Source: Tubulanus polymorphus (Eukaryota; Nemertea; Palaeonemertea; Tubulaniformes; Tubulanidae). Taken from it: a stretch of DNA of 64,000 nucleotides. Positions 47,098 to 60,120 of the stretch are shown piece by piece. The stretch lies in NCBI RefSeq assembly GCF_964204645.1, contig NC_134028.1:21426153-21490152 (forward strand), read 5' to 3'. The notes under the pieces were generated by a model that saw nothing but the letters and a program-made list of their open reading frames with translations, was not told the DNA's origin and did no database searches. How positions within the stretch are numbered: position 1 is the first letter of the stretch; the number at the start of each line of letters is the position of its first letter. The position numbers and the translations under genes were made by a program.

Positions 47098-49762
47098 CAT
47101 ATACATACAAACTATATATATATATATATATATAAACCGATTTTCCGGTGAAGTAGTCAGAAATCAGTTAAATATTAAGACATTATGATGGTCATGCTGG
47201 CCACGCAGGGATGTTCAAAACTACGAAACGAAACAAAAAGACACTTAAAATTTTGGCTGTTATTCTTGATCGTTATGGCAAACCGCAAACATTTGGCGGG
47301 CGACTCGCGCTGCAAAACGGTAACAACTTCGACCACAGGGAAACTTTAGCGCCGTATGACGTCAGTATCACGTGGTGCCCTCTTCAGTGTCAGGAATTTA
47401 ATACTTCTTTGAACGTGGATTCGAGCGGGAGAAAGAAGCGAAATGAGTAACTTTCAGTATAATTCGGACATTGCTCACAATTCGGCCGTGCTCACGGTTC
47501 AGTTTCGATATGGGTCATCATATATCAAAGTTTAATTGACGTAGCGCCTACATACGACTTAATTAGTAGGCATGTTTGGGCACAGGAAGTCAGTGGACAG
47601 CGATACAATCCAAGATGGTTGACAGGAAGCCATCTTAGATAGCGGTTGAAATTGATCTCTTCCTCAGTAGTTTTCATTAAATGACATATATACATGTATT
47701 CTATGACTACATAGCCCTCAATCTGTGTGATCTCTTTGTCGTATGGTCATCATTCTGTCAGTAATGTTTAATCTTCACATTAGTTTCCACATTTCATTGT
47801 ATAGTTTTTTTCTCTGTTCTCATATTGCAACCTTATATGAATAATTATTGGTAATTTTGTTTGTTGCATCCACTCCGCCTGGCCTGCATCCAAGGGGCCT
47901 TCGAGTTCCAAAAGCTTATGTAACGTACGTAGACGCTTCGACACTCAAGTGTGAAATTTTCGTAGAAACCGACCCCACTCAATGACAGGACTAGATGCTG
48001 GCCAGTATGCACCCTTGTAATCACGGAGCAATAAAATTTCAGTTCAATTCAAGACTCTTGTATTGAGGTTCAAAGGTTGTTATGTACCAAAAATGCAGGC
48101 AGTACTCAATTAGGTTTCACTGCACACTCGGAAACTGAAAGAAACGACAAAGGAGTTGATTGGAAAATTGATTTTATTTTCTTTTTTAAGGAAGATATTC
48201 AATTTTGACAAAGCATGATCATATTGAATGTAAAGAGTATGTATATATCCCGCTCGACCATCAAAACTATCACCAAACACAGAAATATAATAACAACAAC
48301 TAACATTCAAATCAAAGCATTAAAATCATAAATACAATGTACTACTCTCTCACGCCTGGAAAATCTCGAAAAATTGCACATTATCAAATTGATTACCGGT
48401 ATAAAATTCGACGTACATGTTACTATAAAATGCCCTTGAACAGCGTAATACTTGCAATAGACAAAACGCATTGCTTTCAATGAAAGAATGCTTTGAAAAA
48501 TGTCTGAATAAATCTGTATAAAATGTAATGTCATCCAAAATAATAATTAATATCTGAAAAAATACAGCAGTGTGAAAATGTACGTATTGAAATTTGAAAC
48601 ATTACGATATGTAACCATGTGACCTAACTCTGTCCAGTTACAGAATCTAAATTTACGGTATGTAGAGTAGAAAGTTTTGTGCATTTTCAACAGATCATGA
48701 TAGGAATTTTACAATTTTTGCATTCATCCTCATTTCAAATATATTCCAACAGCACATTGCAAGTAATACATATCCTGACCAATTAATGAAGATAGTGATC
48801 CAAGAACGTGGACATAAGCCGCGATCACCTGAAGACGATTTGGCCCGAGCCAAAAATTCGCGTGTGATCGCGGCTATGATTTTCAGTCCAGTATCAAAGA
48901 CAATAAGGATTTCTCAACATGAAACCGAATCAATTTTATCGGTGCCAAATGCCAACCCCGCGTTCAGTGGGTTTTTAACTTTACTTATGATAGATATATA
49001 CGGAATGTCTTCAAATACAAAAACCCACTACATTCGGTTTTTTGAAAACTGAATTCATCCAATGAGACATATAATGTACCCAATCTAAATACAAACGCAC
49101 CGCTAACCGGATTAGGAGTAGTTTAATGAAATCACGACCAGCAAAAACTTTTATTTCATGTACCGGTGCTCATAGGCTGTAACTGCAATACAGTCAAACA
49201 CTGTTTAGTCACCATTTGGTTTAGTTGTCACATTAATGACGTCAATTCTATTTGAGTCCAATTCAATTTACTAAGCGCAATATTCAGATAAGTTCTCAAC
49301 ATAATGATCATCACAACTATGACGACTTTATCAGTGAGTTTCACTGTCAGGGTCTCTAAGGATTGGTCATTCCTGGATGTAACAGGTTTTCAGAGAGTAT
49401 TATAGAAAATTTCAAATTTTTAACCATTACACTACCCAAACTTGTATTCCAAATCGGTAACCGCCAAATTTGGTGAAAAAAAAACCCTGTTACCAACTAT
49501 ATCGATTTAGCATGAAACTAGAGAAACTAGGGAACAAATGAAACTAGAGAAAAATTTCTATTTACCTATTTCTCAAAATTTAAGGAGGCTTAAAGGAGTT
49601 TTGGGCATTTTGCTCAAATCAATGGAATTTCAAGCACCTTTAAAAGCATTTTCCGTTTCGAAGGAGCTTTCAAGAAATCAAGGAGTCGTAGTGACCCTGA
49701 CTGAATACAGCATAGGAACGATTGGATTAAACTACTCTTCATGATGTACATTCAACTATGAT
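47098..49762. other. Intergenic spacer, no gene seen
   Basis: A short (TA)n lies at 47115-47134. AATAAA at 48030 may serve the LOX-like gene, and the minus-strand AT-rich frames at 48110-48540 may be 3' UTR of the membrane protein gene. A direct repeat of GAAACTAGAGAAA occurs at 49513-49550. Confidence 0.45.
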
Positions 49763-52700
49763 CTAGTGATGTTTATGTTTTTGACCGTGAACGTGCCCGG
49801 TCGTATAATGCATAGGTTTTCTCGGGTAAACACCGGATAAAGATAAAATCTGCCAATAGACGAAAAATCCTAAACAAGAAAACGCTGTCACGACGACTAC
49901 GTATTCGGTATAATTCGGGAACGCGTTGCCGCAAATGGTATACCACGAAGCGCCATCTTTAGGCGGAGTAGTCAGACATTTGAAGTCGAAGTAAGCTTCG
50001 TCGTAATTACTCGCGCACAGATACGTCTTCTTGGACAGAATCTGAAAAATAAACCAAAAATATGTTCAATCAACGCATGGCTATACAATTAGACGAGAAG
50101 ATACACAATATCCGTGTATTATGATGACGGGAGAAATCCCATAATAACGAAGCTAAGATTGAAAAATTCTATATCAGAATGATTTTATTTGAGAAGCGAC
50201 GTTTCGGCTAACAACTGTAACCCATCATCAGGCGTACTGAGAACAAAATCAAATAACAGGATATTTATACAAGAATATGGCTATACAAATTAAACAAATA
50301 AAACTGACCCCGACAGCCCCGGAATTCATAAACTGCCTCATGATGAAATTGGTCTGCATCCGAGGCAAGCAGAGTCTACTGTCATCTTGACTCGTGAGCA
50401 GATATGACTAAATCATCATTAACCCTTTCAGTGCGCCTACACTGCAGTGCGGTGTATAAATCAGTAATGGATTTTGCTAGTACGCTGCACTGCGGTGTAT
50501 TGATGTAATTAGTAATTATCTCTCTTGAAAGATGGCAGCACCTGTCAAACATAGGGAAACATAGGGAGTAGGCTGTAGCTAACGATACACCGCACCACGG
50601 TGTAGACGCACTGAAGTGGTAATCCCGTTATTCAACTCACTAGGGTGGAATTTTACAAAATTTTCAAATTATCTCCTGCACTATAGGATATTAATGAGTC
50701 AGCACTGAAAGGGTTAAATGATTGAAAAATGACAAAATTTGATGATTCCTCCTTTAGGTATTATTACCCCAGCCAATTTTGTACTCTAACATGTATCAGT
50801 CATCTCTCCCTGGGGAGAAGTAACACCGAGCTGCTAAAAAGCACTCAGGAGTCATCTATCAGGCCAGGTACCCATTTACTCCTGGGTGGAGAGAGGCAAT
50901 GAGGATAAGTGTCTTGCCCGAGGACACTACAGCAATGTATGGGGTTCGAACCCACGGCCTGGCTTCCCAGAGCTGAACGCTCTATCTAACCACTCAGCCA
51001 CACCGCTCAGTTCCTTGACTGATATTAAATTTCAAATTACTATTCAAGGAGGTTCAATGAACATCTAATCAATCAGGAGAAACAAGCATCAAGTTCTTAC
51101 CTGACCAAATGCAGTCTGCACCGGACTAACTTCGTTGCATGGTCCGATTGGTTCGTGGAGACCAGTCGCTTTAATAGTTTCAGGTTTACTGAACACGACT
51201 AACAGTACGTAGAGAGAATAATGTAGGAATACTATCAAACCAATTTCATCGATCCAATCACCTACACAAATATAGACACAAGCATAACAAGTTAAAAAGA
51301 GAAAATTATCTTAAATGGAAACAATGGCGACTGGGAAATACAGAATATATGTAATTTGGCTGGGATTTTACTTTCATTATTCGAGATCAATATAAAACCT
51401 CCGACACTATTATCATAGCCATCATTTCACACCAATAGACGGTGTTGCATGTGACGTCATAGTTTGCTTGCCCATCAGGTGCTGACAACTTGCCATACGT
51501 AACAACAAAATATATTCAATGTCCAGTTCGGAGTTGAGATTTGACTGCGGGTTAAAAACATGGGAATGAACTAATTTTAACTCTCCCCAAACTCACAACT
51601 GCGGAACTGGGTCCAGCGGATTTACTAACTCCCAGGGTCTTTCATGCAAATCATTTATTGCGTTTGACCACCAGCAAAATATCGCTGCAATACCTCTATA
51701 GCATCAGCACACATAGGTCACAACCTGGACCAGTTGATACCTTCAAACCAACCCCCTGGACCATCCGCGAATTTACCTTTATTGGTTCTTGCACCTGACG
51801 ACGGATGACGATCGCCCATCCACGTGACCACGACATAAAATCCAAGAATCAGCAAACTACAAACTTCCGTATGAATCTTCAGGTTATCATGCAGTGGATG
51901 ATAGATAGGTAAAAACTGCAGCACTCCGAACGGCATCGCGAATAATCCGGTAATTATGTTACATAACGCTTCAACCGGAAAACTGAAACACACAACGGCA
52001 GAGAATTTAATTTAGGAGTAGAAATGAGTAAATTCAGAATAACCTGTTGTATCATCAACTGTGGGTTTTGCTCATTAACTCTGAAATACTTAAATCAATA
52101 TCAGTCTACCCGGACCGATCGACTTCGAAAAGTAGAATTTTTTATAAATGTTGGGTCTCGAGAGCATCCGTGTAGAAAATTTTCATATCTTCTAGCATAT
52201 TAGGGGTGGCCAATATTTAGCCTTTTATTAAGTAGGTTTGGAGGAATGAGCATATTTTGAATGAATACAAATATAGTGTAACCAATTACCGGTTAGTGAA
52301 TCTTTTGAAATCAGCGCTCAAATTTCTTAAGACAGACAACTGCCTCGGCGGAAATTTGTCAATGAGCGGGGGCACCCTGTTACCAGTCAGGATCCATCAA
52401 ATTCATATCCACCCTCAGCAGGGATTCGAACCTGATGGCATTGCAAGACTCTACACGAATAAACTCGGTAGGCAGTCATGGTTCCCACAGTTATATGAAT
52501 TCCCAAGTTTTTCCCAAGTATTTCATGGGTGATTTTTCAATTTTCCCAAATGGAAATGAACAGATATCATCATACTACAGTCAACATTTAAGTGGTGACT
52601 GGATGATTAAAAGGTGATTCCCGAGGGAAATCGCCGAAGAAAGTTGTTCTTGGCAAATGCAATATGCGAAATGTAAATTTCCCAAATACTTCCCTGATTT

Positions 52701-55700
52701 GAGGAAACTTTTTCAAATTCCCAAATATTTCCAAACCGGGAATTATTATTTCAAAATTCCCAAGTTTTTCTCAATTTCCCTGTTCTGCGGGAACCATGGG
52801 CAGTACAGGCTAGCAGTACATGTATCATGCTATTGTACTAACCTTGCTATTCCGTATTTCTCAGTTTTTGTTAACAAACTCCTTGTCCCGTGGAAGAGAA
52901 TCGTGAATGCACAAGCGAATGAGGCGTGGAAATAATAACTAGTCCAAGGAACCCAGTAATGTCTGTCGGCTATATTAGGATCGGTATCGTGCCACGTCCA
53001 CCAGAGAAGTTTGATACCCATTATGTCAAATGGTACGTCCAACAATACAACGAATAAACCAACTACAAAAAGAAACACGAAACTCATAATCACATTAATT
53101 CAACTTAATCAAACTCTCCACCAAGTGAACATATCAAATTCCATTATCACACCCCGGTGTAAATAAGAATTTACCTGCAAATGGTTCAGCCCATTTTTTC
53201 AAGTGCATCTTTGAGACAGCTACCGAAGCTGTATAGATGAAACAGGGGTCTACACGGAGAAAAACGAGATGAGGATTAAAATGCGCAGCGTACGATATAT
53301 CAGAAAACAAACACTTTTGTGTAAACTCAATAAAACAGCGACATCCAAATGGATTTTAAACAGTTTGAAATGTGACAATGAATGCGCATTGATGATTTCT
53401 ATACTCGTACATGTCATTTTTTTCATAACCCGGATATCTTTTGCTTGAACGTTATTTTCAAATATCTTTGGGAGGCTCTCAAAACCCCTGTGCAGGGACA
53501 AAGGCGAAACCTAGGATTTTTTGAAGATGGGTACCAGGGTAGTGAAGGGCACATAAGTAATCACGAAGGACACCCCAACATGGCGAGCACCATTTTTGAA
53601 AAGTTTTAGAAAATTTTCGGAAATTTGGTGTTCTCCAAGACTATTTGATGGCTGTCATGAAGGAATAACGCATAATTTTTTATCAAAATGAAAAGTAAAC
53701 ATTTTTCCCAAAAGATTTCAGGTGGGGGGCTAGTCCCCTGGTACTCACTGAATCTGTGTTTGTCGGCACACAAACCGTTTCACATTTGCGGTCGTGATGA
53801 ACCTGTCGCAATACAAACCGTTTCACATGAGAGATGAACCTGTCACTTATACTTACAGAAAATCATGATATGGAGCGGAAGTCGTTTTCCGAGCAGCATG
53901 ACCATCGACTGAGCGTGCCAGAAATTATCGATATCTGGCACGAAATAACTGATACTTTCTACGGTTAAACCGTGCATTATAGTAGCAAACCACAAATAGA
54001 GAAATCGTCCTCCATGTCTCCACGCTGCAAACATAATTAAATAACATAGGAATCATGACTAAACACTCTGCTTAATAGTTTTTTCAAACAAATTTATTGA
54101 CGTTAAATGCGAATACACGGAAATTTACACCAACAACAATTCTATTAATGTTAAAGAATATTCTTAAGGCAGCTCGAACATTAAAACCTGGGCCAATTTC
54201 TCAAAAGTTGTCTCAAGGGCTCAAGAGCTGGTGGATAAATACCATAGTAACAATGAACTTCTGGTTGTCACTATGTCAACTATCCATTGGTTAACTCTAA
54301 CCAACTTTTCAGCAACTGCCATCTTGTCCGATAAGTTAATGGGTCTATCAATTTTTCAATGGGTTTATCAATATTCAATAGAAGCTTTTGCTCAAAGAAA
54401 CTAGGGGTCCAGGGACACCATGCCCACTTGGGAAGTGGTTTCAAATGCTCAACAACCTAACAATTTCAATATTCAACGCCCTCTGGTGACCATATACATA
54501 AACCAATGACCTTGAAACTCAATACAATCATAAAACATGTCAGCAGCTACGATTTTGTAATTGATTGTGATAACAAAAAATGCCTCGTTACTAATTTAAT
54601 ATGGAAATACTAAGTTAATCTACTATTCAACGCCCCCTGGTGACCAAATTCAAAACCCAATAACCTTGTAACTCACCATATTCATAGAACATGTCATGAA
54701 CTACAACTTTGCAATTGATCATGGTAACAAAATATGCCTAGGTACCAATATAATAAGGAAATACCAGGTTATTCTACTATTCAACACCCCCTGGTGACCA
54801 TATAGAATAACTAGTTTCCTTAAAACTCACCACAATCATAGATGATGTCATGAGCTACAACTTTGCAATTGATTGCGGTAACAAAATATGTATTGGTACA
54901 AATATAATATAGAAATACTAAGATATTGTATTATTCAACGCCCCCTGGTGGCCATATACAAAAAACAATGAACTTGAAACTCACCCCAATCATAGAACAC
55001 GTTATACGCTACAACTTTCTAATTCATTGTTGTAACAAAATATGCTTAGGTAACAATATAATGTCGAAAAACTTTTTCCCACCTACGAAAGAGTACTAAT
55101 GACACCAAGATGGCCGCCAATTGCGTCATAATTGGCGGATCAAAAATACCTATCTCAGGTATAAAACATCCCTTTACAAAGAATACTCATCACAAATTGC
55201 AATGAGAAATGGCAAACCAGTAGGAAGCTACAGGACCTAGAATTCTGGCCAAAATTGACATTTTTGGGCACTAAAAAGGTCATAGGACGGCCATCTTGAT
55301 TCAGATGGACCCAATTTTTCTTATGCTGATGGGCCCTTGGTAGATTCAAATATATTCGAAAGATCAAGGTAATTGATCATATCGTCTTCAAAATTTCCCT
55401 CGTAAACTTCGAAAATGTGTAAAAAGTGCTGATTTTGGCGAACAACAATGGCTGCCAGTCGGCCATCTTAATTCTGATAGGGCCAGTTTTTGGGCTGAAG
55501 ATGTGTCTAGGGTAGATACATGTGTAACCCAAATATCAAGACGTTACCTTGAAGCGTCTTCAAAACTTCCCAAAATAACTGGATTCCATCTACGGACGGA
55601 CGGACGACGGACGAAAAGTGAACGCAATAGCCCGCTGGGACTAAAGTCCCAAGTGGGCTAAAAAATGGGTGGGCAACAATGGGGTACCTGCAGTGCAACT

Positions 55701-56270
55701 ATGGCAATCGAGGATTCCACGTATGGCAGGCGAGGATCCACCAGGTTCGCTAGTGGTCACTGGGTTACCGCGCTTCAATTTCTTCTACATTTCAATTAAA
55801 TCTGAATGAACTTTTCTCTTAAATGAATCAATTATTTATGAAGACTTTATATCCAAATCTGATAAGAATAAAATCATTTCATATTTGGTGAGTCCTGTGA
55901 TAGTATATGGATTCATAAGTCTAAAAATCCAGTTCAAAGTTAATTGAAAATGAACTAATGTTGACAACGAACAACCTATGCTGGTCACGCCATCTGGCGG
56001 GATAGCTGGTTTTGCGGGTACCCCATTGGCTATTTTCTATTATAGAAAATTGTATATAACCACCGAAATTTGTACTGCATATGAACCAAGAATAAAGAAG
56101 AAAACGTTTAGGCCTATATTTGACGTACGGATCAACATCAAAATTCCATACCTACCGTGACTGAATGTCAATAATGCGATCACATAGTACAAAACTTCAC
56201 AGATCAAATAACTTGAATGGTTCTGCCAGATTTCCTGCGGATTTCGGAAATGTACCAACCAATCCAACAT
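49763..56270 (-). CDS. Multipass membrane protein, DUF7802-like (407 aa)
   Basis: Seven minus-strand exons join in frame: 56156-56270 (ATG at 56270), 53857-54024, 53175-53249, 52843-53062, 51777-51982, 51101-51261 and 49763-50041. All borders are GT-AG and phases agree; the sum is 1224 bases. The protein has seven or more hydrophobic segments. Conserved-looking blocks include FWHAQSMVMLLGKRLPLHIM, DVPFDIMGIKLLWWTWHDTD and YWVPWTSYYFHASF, with a cysteine-bearing loop (YLCASNYDEAYFDFKC) before the last helix and a His-rich tail (HVHGQKHKHH). From memory these blocks match an uncharacterised invertebrate family (DUF7802); the function is unknown. A TTTCAG acceptor 3 bases before the ATG implies a noncoding first exon upstream. 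Introns contain a MITE, a SINE, a pearl-like element and a hammerhead-like motif. Confidence 0.85.
50172..50240 (-). ncRNA. Hammerhead-ribozyme-like motif, second
   Basis: The minus strand reads CTGATGA (50231-50225), a GGTTA...TTAGCC helix II and GCCGAAACGTC (to 50198). The core bases match the hammerhead consensus and the GAAACGTC ending common in Penelope-like elements. Distal TCAG/CTGA pairing is possible. Confidence 0.45.
50423..50713. mobile_element. piggyBac-like MITE (291 bp)
   Basis: Ends CCCTTTCAGTGC and GCACTGAAAGGG are flanked by TTAA on both sides (50419-50422 and 50714-50717), the piggyBac target duplication. GCAGTGCGGTGTA motifs recur inside in both orientations. Non-coding. 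Confidence 0.8.
50760..51009 (-). mobile_element. tRNA-derived SINE
   Basis: On the minus strand the head at 51009-50940 contains an A box TGGCTGAGTGGTTA (51000-50987) and a B box GGTTCGAACCC (50953-50943). A body follows with GGGCAAGACACTTATCCTCA and CACCCAGGAGTAAATGGGTACC. The body continues well past a tRNA length, so this is a SINE, not a tRNA gene. Confidence 0.8.
51521..51614. repeat. Dispersed palindrome, copy 3
   Basis: GTCCAGTTCGGAGTTGAGATT at the left pairs roughly with CTCACAACTGCGGAACTGGGTCC at the right. Most diverged of the three copies. Confidence 0.55.
52380..52480 (-). repeat. tRNA-like B box, SINE remnant
   Basis: GGTTCGAATCC lies on the minus strand at 52432-52422, with no convincing A box at the right distance. 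Probably a truncated SINE. Confidence 0.3.
54413..55665. mobile_element. Pearl-like element with a 154-bp tandem core
   Basis: Termini are inverted: TGCCCACTTGGGAAGTGG near 54421 and GACTAAAGTCCCAAGTGGGC near 55640. The core is four units of 154 bp starting TTCAAC at 54472, 54626, 54780 and 54934, each with CACCCCCTGGTG or a close variant. Downstream come ACGGACGGACGACGG and a mini-palindrome GGGACTAAAGTCCC. This layout resembles the pearl / Helentron-associated elements described in oysters; assignment is by structure only. Confidence 0.65.
55680..55970. repeat. Dispersed repeat, intronic copy
   Basis: GCAATCGAGGATTCCACGTATGGCAGGCGAGGATC near the left end and TCCAGTTCAAAGTTAATTGAAAATGAAC at the right match, inverted, the two ends of 61610-61780. 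Long AT-rich interior. Confidence 0.6.
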
Positions 56271-56842
56271 TTTCTGAAATGAAGAAAAGTTTGTTACAAA
56301 GGATCGCGACAAAACTTAATTCTTCCAGCGCCAAGATGGAGTGGAACCATTTGGTGGAAGTGAATCAATACACAGAAACAACCGCGAGACAAGTTCCGTC
56401 CTAACACGCAGTAGGTGAAGGGTTCAAATCATAATTTGCTATTTAGGCCTATTTGATGCCGACTGTTATGAAGTCCAGCAGCTCTGCATTGTTGTAAGTT
56501 CAAAGATGTGCGATGCATAATTAATATGCAGAATCATAATGAGCCATCTCCATTGTCAGAAAATCAGGGTAATGATTATATAGGCCTGAGGCCTACTTAG
56601 GAGAACTAAAAAACTGCAGTGGCGTTGGAACTGTAGCGACAGCAGTGGCAAAAACTGTGGCAATAATTTACTGAATGACATCTTTTAGCAATAACTAAAA
56701 CCTGTCAAAATGGGCAATTGGCCGCGCCAATAAAAAATCCAGGTACCCACAGGGCGGCGGGGGAATTAAGGTTCACCAAGAACCTTTGCATCTGATGTAT
56801 TGACATTTACTGCATCATCAAGTCAAGATGCCAGGCAGGACT

Positions 56843-57321
56843 CAGGCGCGGATCCAGGGCCATACAGTGACTACAGCACAGTGAAAAAAGGGCACCAATT
56901 TTGGGAAAGGGCCAGTATTAATGCCCAGCGAGTGAGTTTGAGTGCCATTCATTGGTATCATGCCACTAAATTTGCCTTCACATTCAATTTGCTTATGCCT
57001 TTTTTTAGATTTTTGGCGAAATTTGCCTGTTTTCGATTAAATTTATAGAGCAACAATATTAATAATGTCTCTTTAAGAATAGTGCCCTTTTGAATAAAAA
57101 AATATGCCTTAGATTGCCTTTTATGATTTTGGGCAATTTATCTCATTCACGTTATGCTTTTAGGCCAAGTACAGAAAAGCAATTATTTTTATGGCGCACA
57201 AATTGTGTGCCTTTTTGCTTTTATTTAGGTACTTTTTTCCCGAAACATAAATTTTTCAAGGGCATTTGAAAACTGCGACTACCGCACGTGCTGCATGTGC
57301 AATAGTCTGGATCCGCGCCTG
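56843..57321. mobile_element. CAGGCGCGGATCCAG-type TIR element (479 bp)
   Basis: TIRs CAGGCGCGGATCCAG and CTGGATCCGCGCCTG are exact complements, flanked by GGACT (56838-56842 and 57322-57326). The TIR resembles hAT-type MITEs, but only five flanking bases match, not the usual eight. No transposase. Confidence 0.75.
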
Positions 57322-57326
57322 GGACT

Positions 57327-58469
57327 TGGCATGCTGGGCATGCAGTGGCCCGAGAGCGAGACGAGTGATGAATGGGGAAGGAAGGGCAAAAAGGCACAGG
57401 CCCCAAGATTAAGAAGGCAAGGGATCAAGTGGAGATGAACAATGTCGACAATGCAAATGCTCCATTCGGGGTGAACAGTGACCTGCCAAATGGAGAGATT
57501 GCATGAACTATTATTTACCTGGGCATCCATACTCAACCACAGGGAAACAGCGAATTAAATAGTACTAGTTAACCGACCTTTGCCACGGGAGTGAAGACTA
57601 ATTCTTCAGATCGTACAGACAGGTGCCGGTTGCAGTTCGTAATTCATACAGCTCAGCTGAAACGACGATCAATCTTAGTTAAAACTAAATACTGGAAAAA
57701 CGCAAAAATTACTTCATAAATGTTACTGATATATATCGTACAAAGATTCTTGTCTAGGCGAGGTCTAAAGATTAGTTTGTCGAGGTTTACATTCCGGCTG
57801 TGGATTTTAATGTCGTTATTCACGCATAGGTGATGTGTATGATACGTCACGGGATTCTGTAACGCAGTGTCTCCTCAGGCTGACAGGAATTAACTGCGGC
57901 TTATTTATCGAATGTTTCACTTCACTTCGTAACTATTACGTTACCTGTTATGCCTCTGAAATACCGACAGTGATAACCGTAGCGTGGTGATTGCTGATGT
58001 GCACTGATTCGCGGACAGACAGGGCGGCGCAGATTATAGGTTAGACACTCACTACCCCACACTACGATATCTGTCAGTTTCACTTCTTTTTCAGTTTTTC
58101 TACCCTTCTGACTGTCAGACTGATGAGGAGATCAAGAAGACGACGTCACTCGGTCGTCAGTGTTCCATTTCTTTCTTTCTTCCCTAGCGGGGCCGCTGTA
58201 GTGTCAGTCATGTATCCAACAACATTCCCCATAAAAGAGGTTCTAACATGTAGGCCTAGTCACGGCGAATTTAGGTGTACTTCAATTCCGTCAAAAAACA
58301 TGGTATTCAAAGAAGAAAACGTCATTAGGTAAATTATTGCCGCAGCTTTCACTGTTCAGTCGCTGCACTTCCAACACCATTAGTGGGTAGTCTCGTACCT
58401 AGCCGTCGTTCCACAGACAACCGGTAGTAGGGAACCGGTAACCATGACTGGTATTCAGACTACACTAGT
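57327..58469. other. Upstream region of the membrane protein gene
   Basis: May include its noncoding first exon(s), not identifiable here. A 69-codon plus-strand frame at 58123 is Arg/Ser-rich with no recognisable domain. Confidence 0.35.
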
Positions 58470-59240
58470 GGGTAATTTGCATACTAGGTGACCAATGAGA
58501 AGCTAGGGTTAGGGTATTAAGAGACCATGTAAAAAGTTTGCATCAGAAGCTAGTGTTTGGCTAATTTGCTTAGGGCCTAACAGCCTAATCAGCACTGACC
58601 AATCAGAAGCTAAGGTTAGGTTTAAACCTTCACCTAGAACCTCAGTGTCTGATGTGATAGCCTACGCGATGTGAGGTTCATAGAGCATCATAGATAGATC
58701 ACTGTGGATACAGCCACTTCTAACTGGACTGGGTGAAGGTTAAACATGTGGGCAATTTGCATACCAGGCAACAGCTCTGCCCAATCAGAAGCTTGGGTTC
58801 GGGTTAAACACGTCCGGCATTTTGCATATCAGGTGACCAGCTCTGACAAATAAGAAGCTAGGGTTAGGGTTATTTTGTGGTCTGTTTCTTTTTATAATAG
58901 GTGACCAGCTCTAGCCTATCAAAAGCGAGGGTTCGGGTTAAACGCGTCCGGCAATTTGCATATCAGGTGACCAGCTCTGACAAATAAGAAGCCAGGGTTA
59001 GGGTTATTTTGTGGTCTGTTTCTTTTTATAATAGGTGACCAGCTCTAGCCAATCAGAAGCGAGGGTTAGGGTTTAACATGTGTGTAATTTGTCCTACCAG
59101 TTTCACGAAAAAGTTTAGCTCGAATGTTGCTTCATGTTTTCAATGAGGATAACAATTCAAACACTAACGCTTTTTCATGAAATTGGAGACCCAGGTGACC
59201 AGTTCTGGCCAATCAGATGCAGGGTTAGCCATGTGGTCTG
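58470..59240. repeat. Degenerate tandem array with GGGTTAGGGTT and CCAATCAGAAGC
   Basis: Repeating modules combine RGGTGACCAGCTCT, CCAATCAGAAGC, TAGGGTTAGGGTT and ATTTGCATA. A 118-120 bp higher-order unit is visible at 58880-59060 (GTCTGTTTCTTTTTATAATAGG repeated). The telomere-like hexamers are too few for a telomere. Confidence 0.65.
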
Positions 59241-59640
59241 TTGGTTTACATTAGGGAACAAATGTAGATACATTAGCGAGGTTCAATGAAATATGACAAT
59301 CACATAATCTTTGATAAACGAGAAGAAAAGCAGCTCCCACTGAGGATATCTTTTTGAGGGAATTTTTGGCCACCAAGGGTCAGTTATATCAGGGTAGGCC
59401 TATCCAAAATTCTTTGATCTGTAAGAACCCTGATTTGAACTGACCTCGCCCTTCGCATGTAATCAGGCGTAATTCATTTCGGCAAGGCTACTATAAACAA
59501 TTAAAGCCAGGCAATATCTGCTGAGGATTTGATAATCAGTGCACTTTAAGCTTTAGGTGAAACCATTTTTGAAAACTAACTGCCGATTATTTTAGACTTT
59601 GATTTCAACAACAACTTGATTTGGATCCTGTTCTGTATGT

Positions 59641-60120
59641 TTGTGTGTGTGTGTGTGTAGTCTATACTATGTTTCGCAAATGTTGTTATTTTTAAAAAGA
59701 TTAATGGCACAGGTTTATTGTCGAGTTAAGATGAATAACTGTCCTCCGTGAAATGAAAACTCCAAGTAGTTTGGTGCTAACTTAAGAAGTTGCGAGTTAG
59801 GCCCTAGTTATTTCTGTCCATTTCTGATCCTCTCCAAAATAAGGGCTTTAGCTTCAGGCTTTATCTTGTGCCAGAGATATATGTATAGGCCTACTGTTAG
59901 AGTGGCAACAGCAGCAACAGCAACAGCAGCTAGAGTAGAGATAACTCACTGAAAACTGATTGAATACCTCTCTAATTATTTACCTTTGACAAGTTTCACT
60001 GTTGCAGTATGCCAGATAAGAGTTCAATAGAATATAATTACTACATCTAGCATGAATTCTATTTAGATGTGAATGAATGAATGAGTGAATGAATGAGTGA
60101 GTGAATTAATGAATTAATGC
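59641..60120. repeat. Simple repeats: (TG)n, (CAR)n, (GAAT)n
   Basis: TG dinucleotides at 59641-59659, CAG/CAA triplets at 59909-59931 and GAAT/GAGT tetranucleotides at 60071-60117. No gene was seen in this stretch. Confidence 0.85.

Noticed and set aside
48110-48540. Minus-strand frames as a gene
   Set aside because: Several overlapping AT-rich frames without domain or splice logic; more likely UTR or intergenic.
50940-51009. tRNA gene on the minus strand
   Set aside because: A and B boxes are present, but the sequence continues as a SINE body and no clean cloverleaf with acceptor pairing was apparent.
58840-59060. Interstitial telomere
   Set aside because: Only two-unit TTAGGG runs, interleaved with other motifs; not a telomeric tract.
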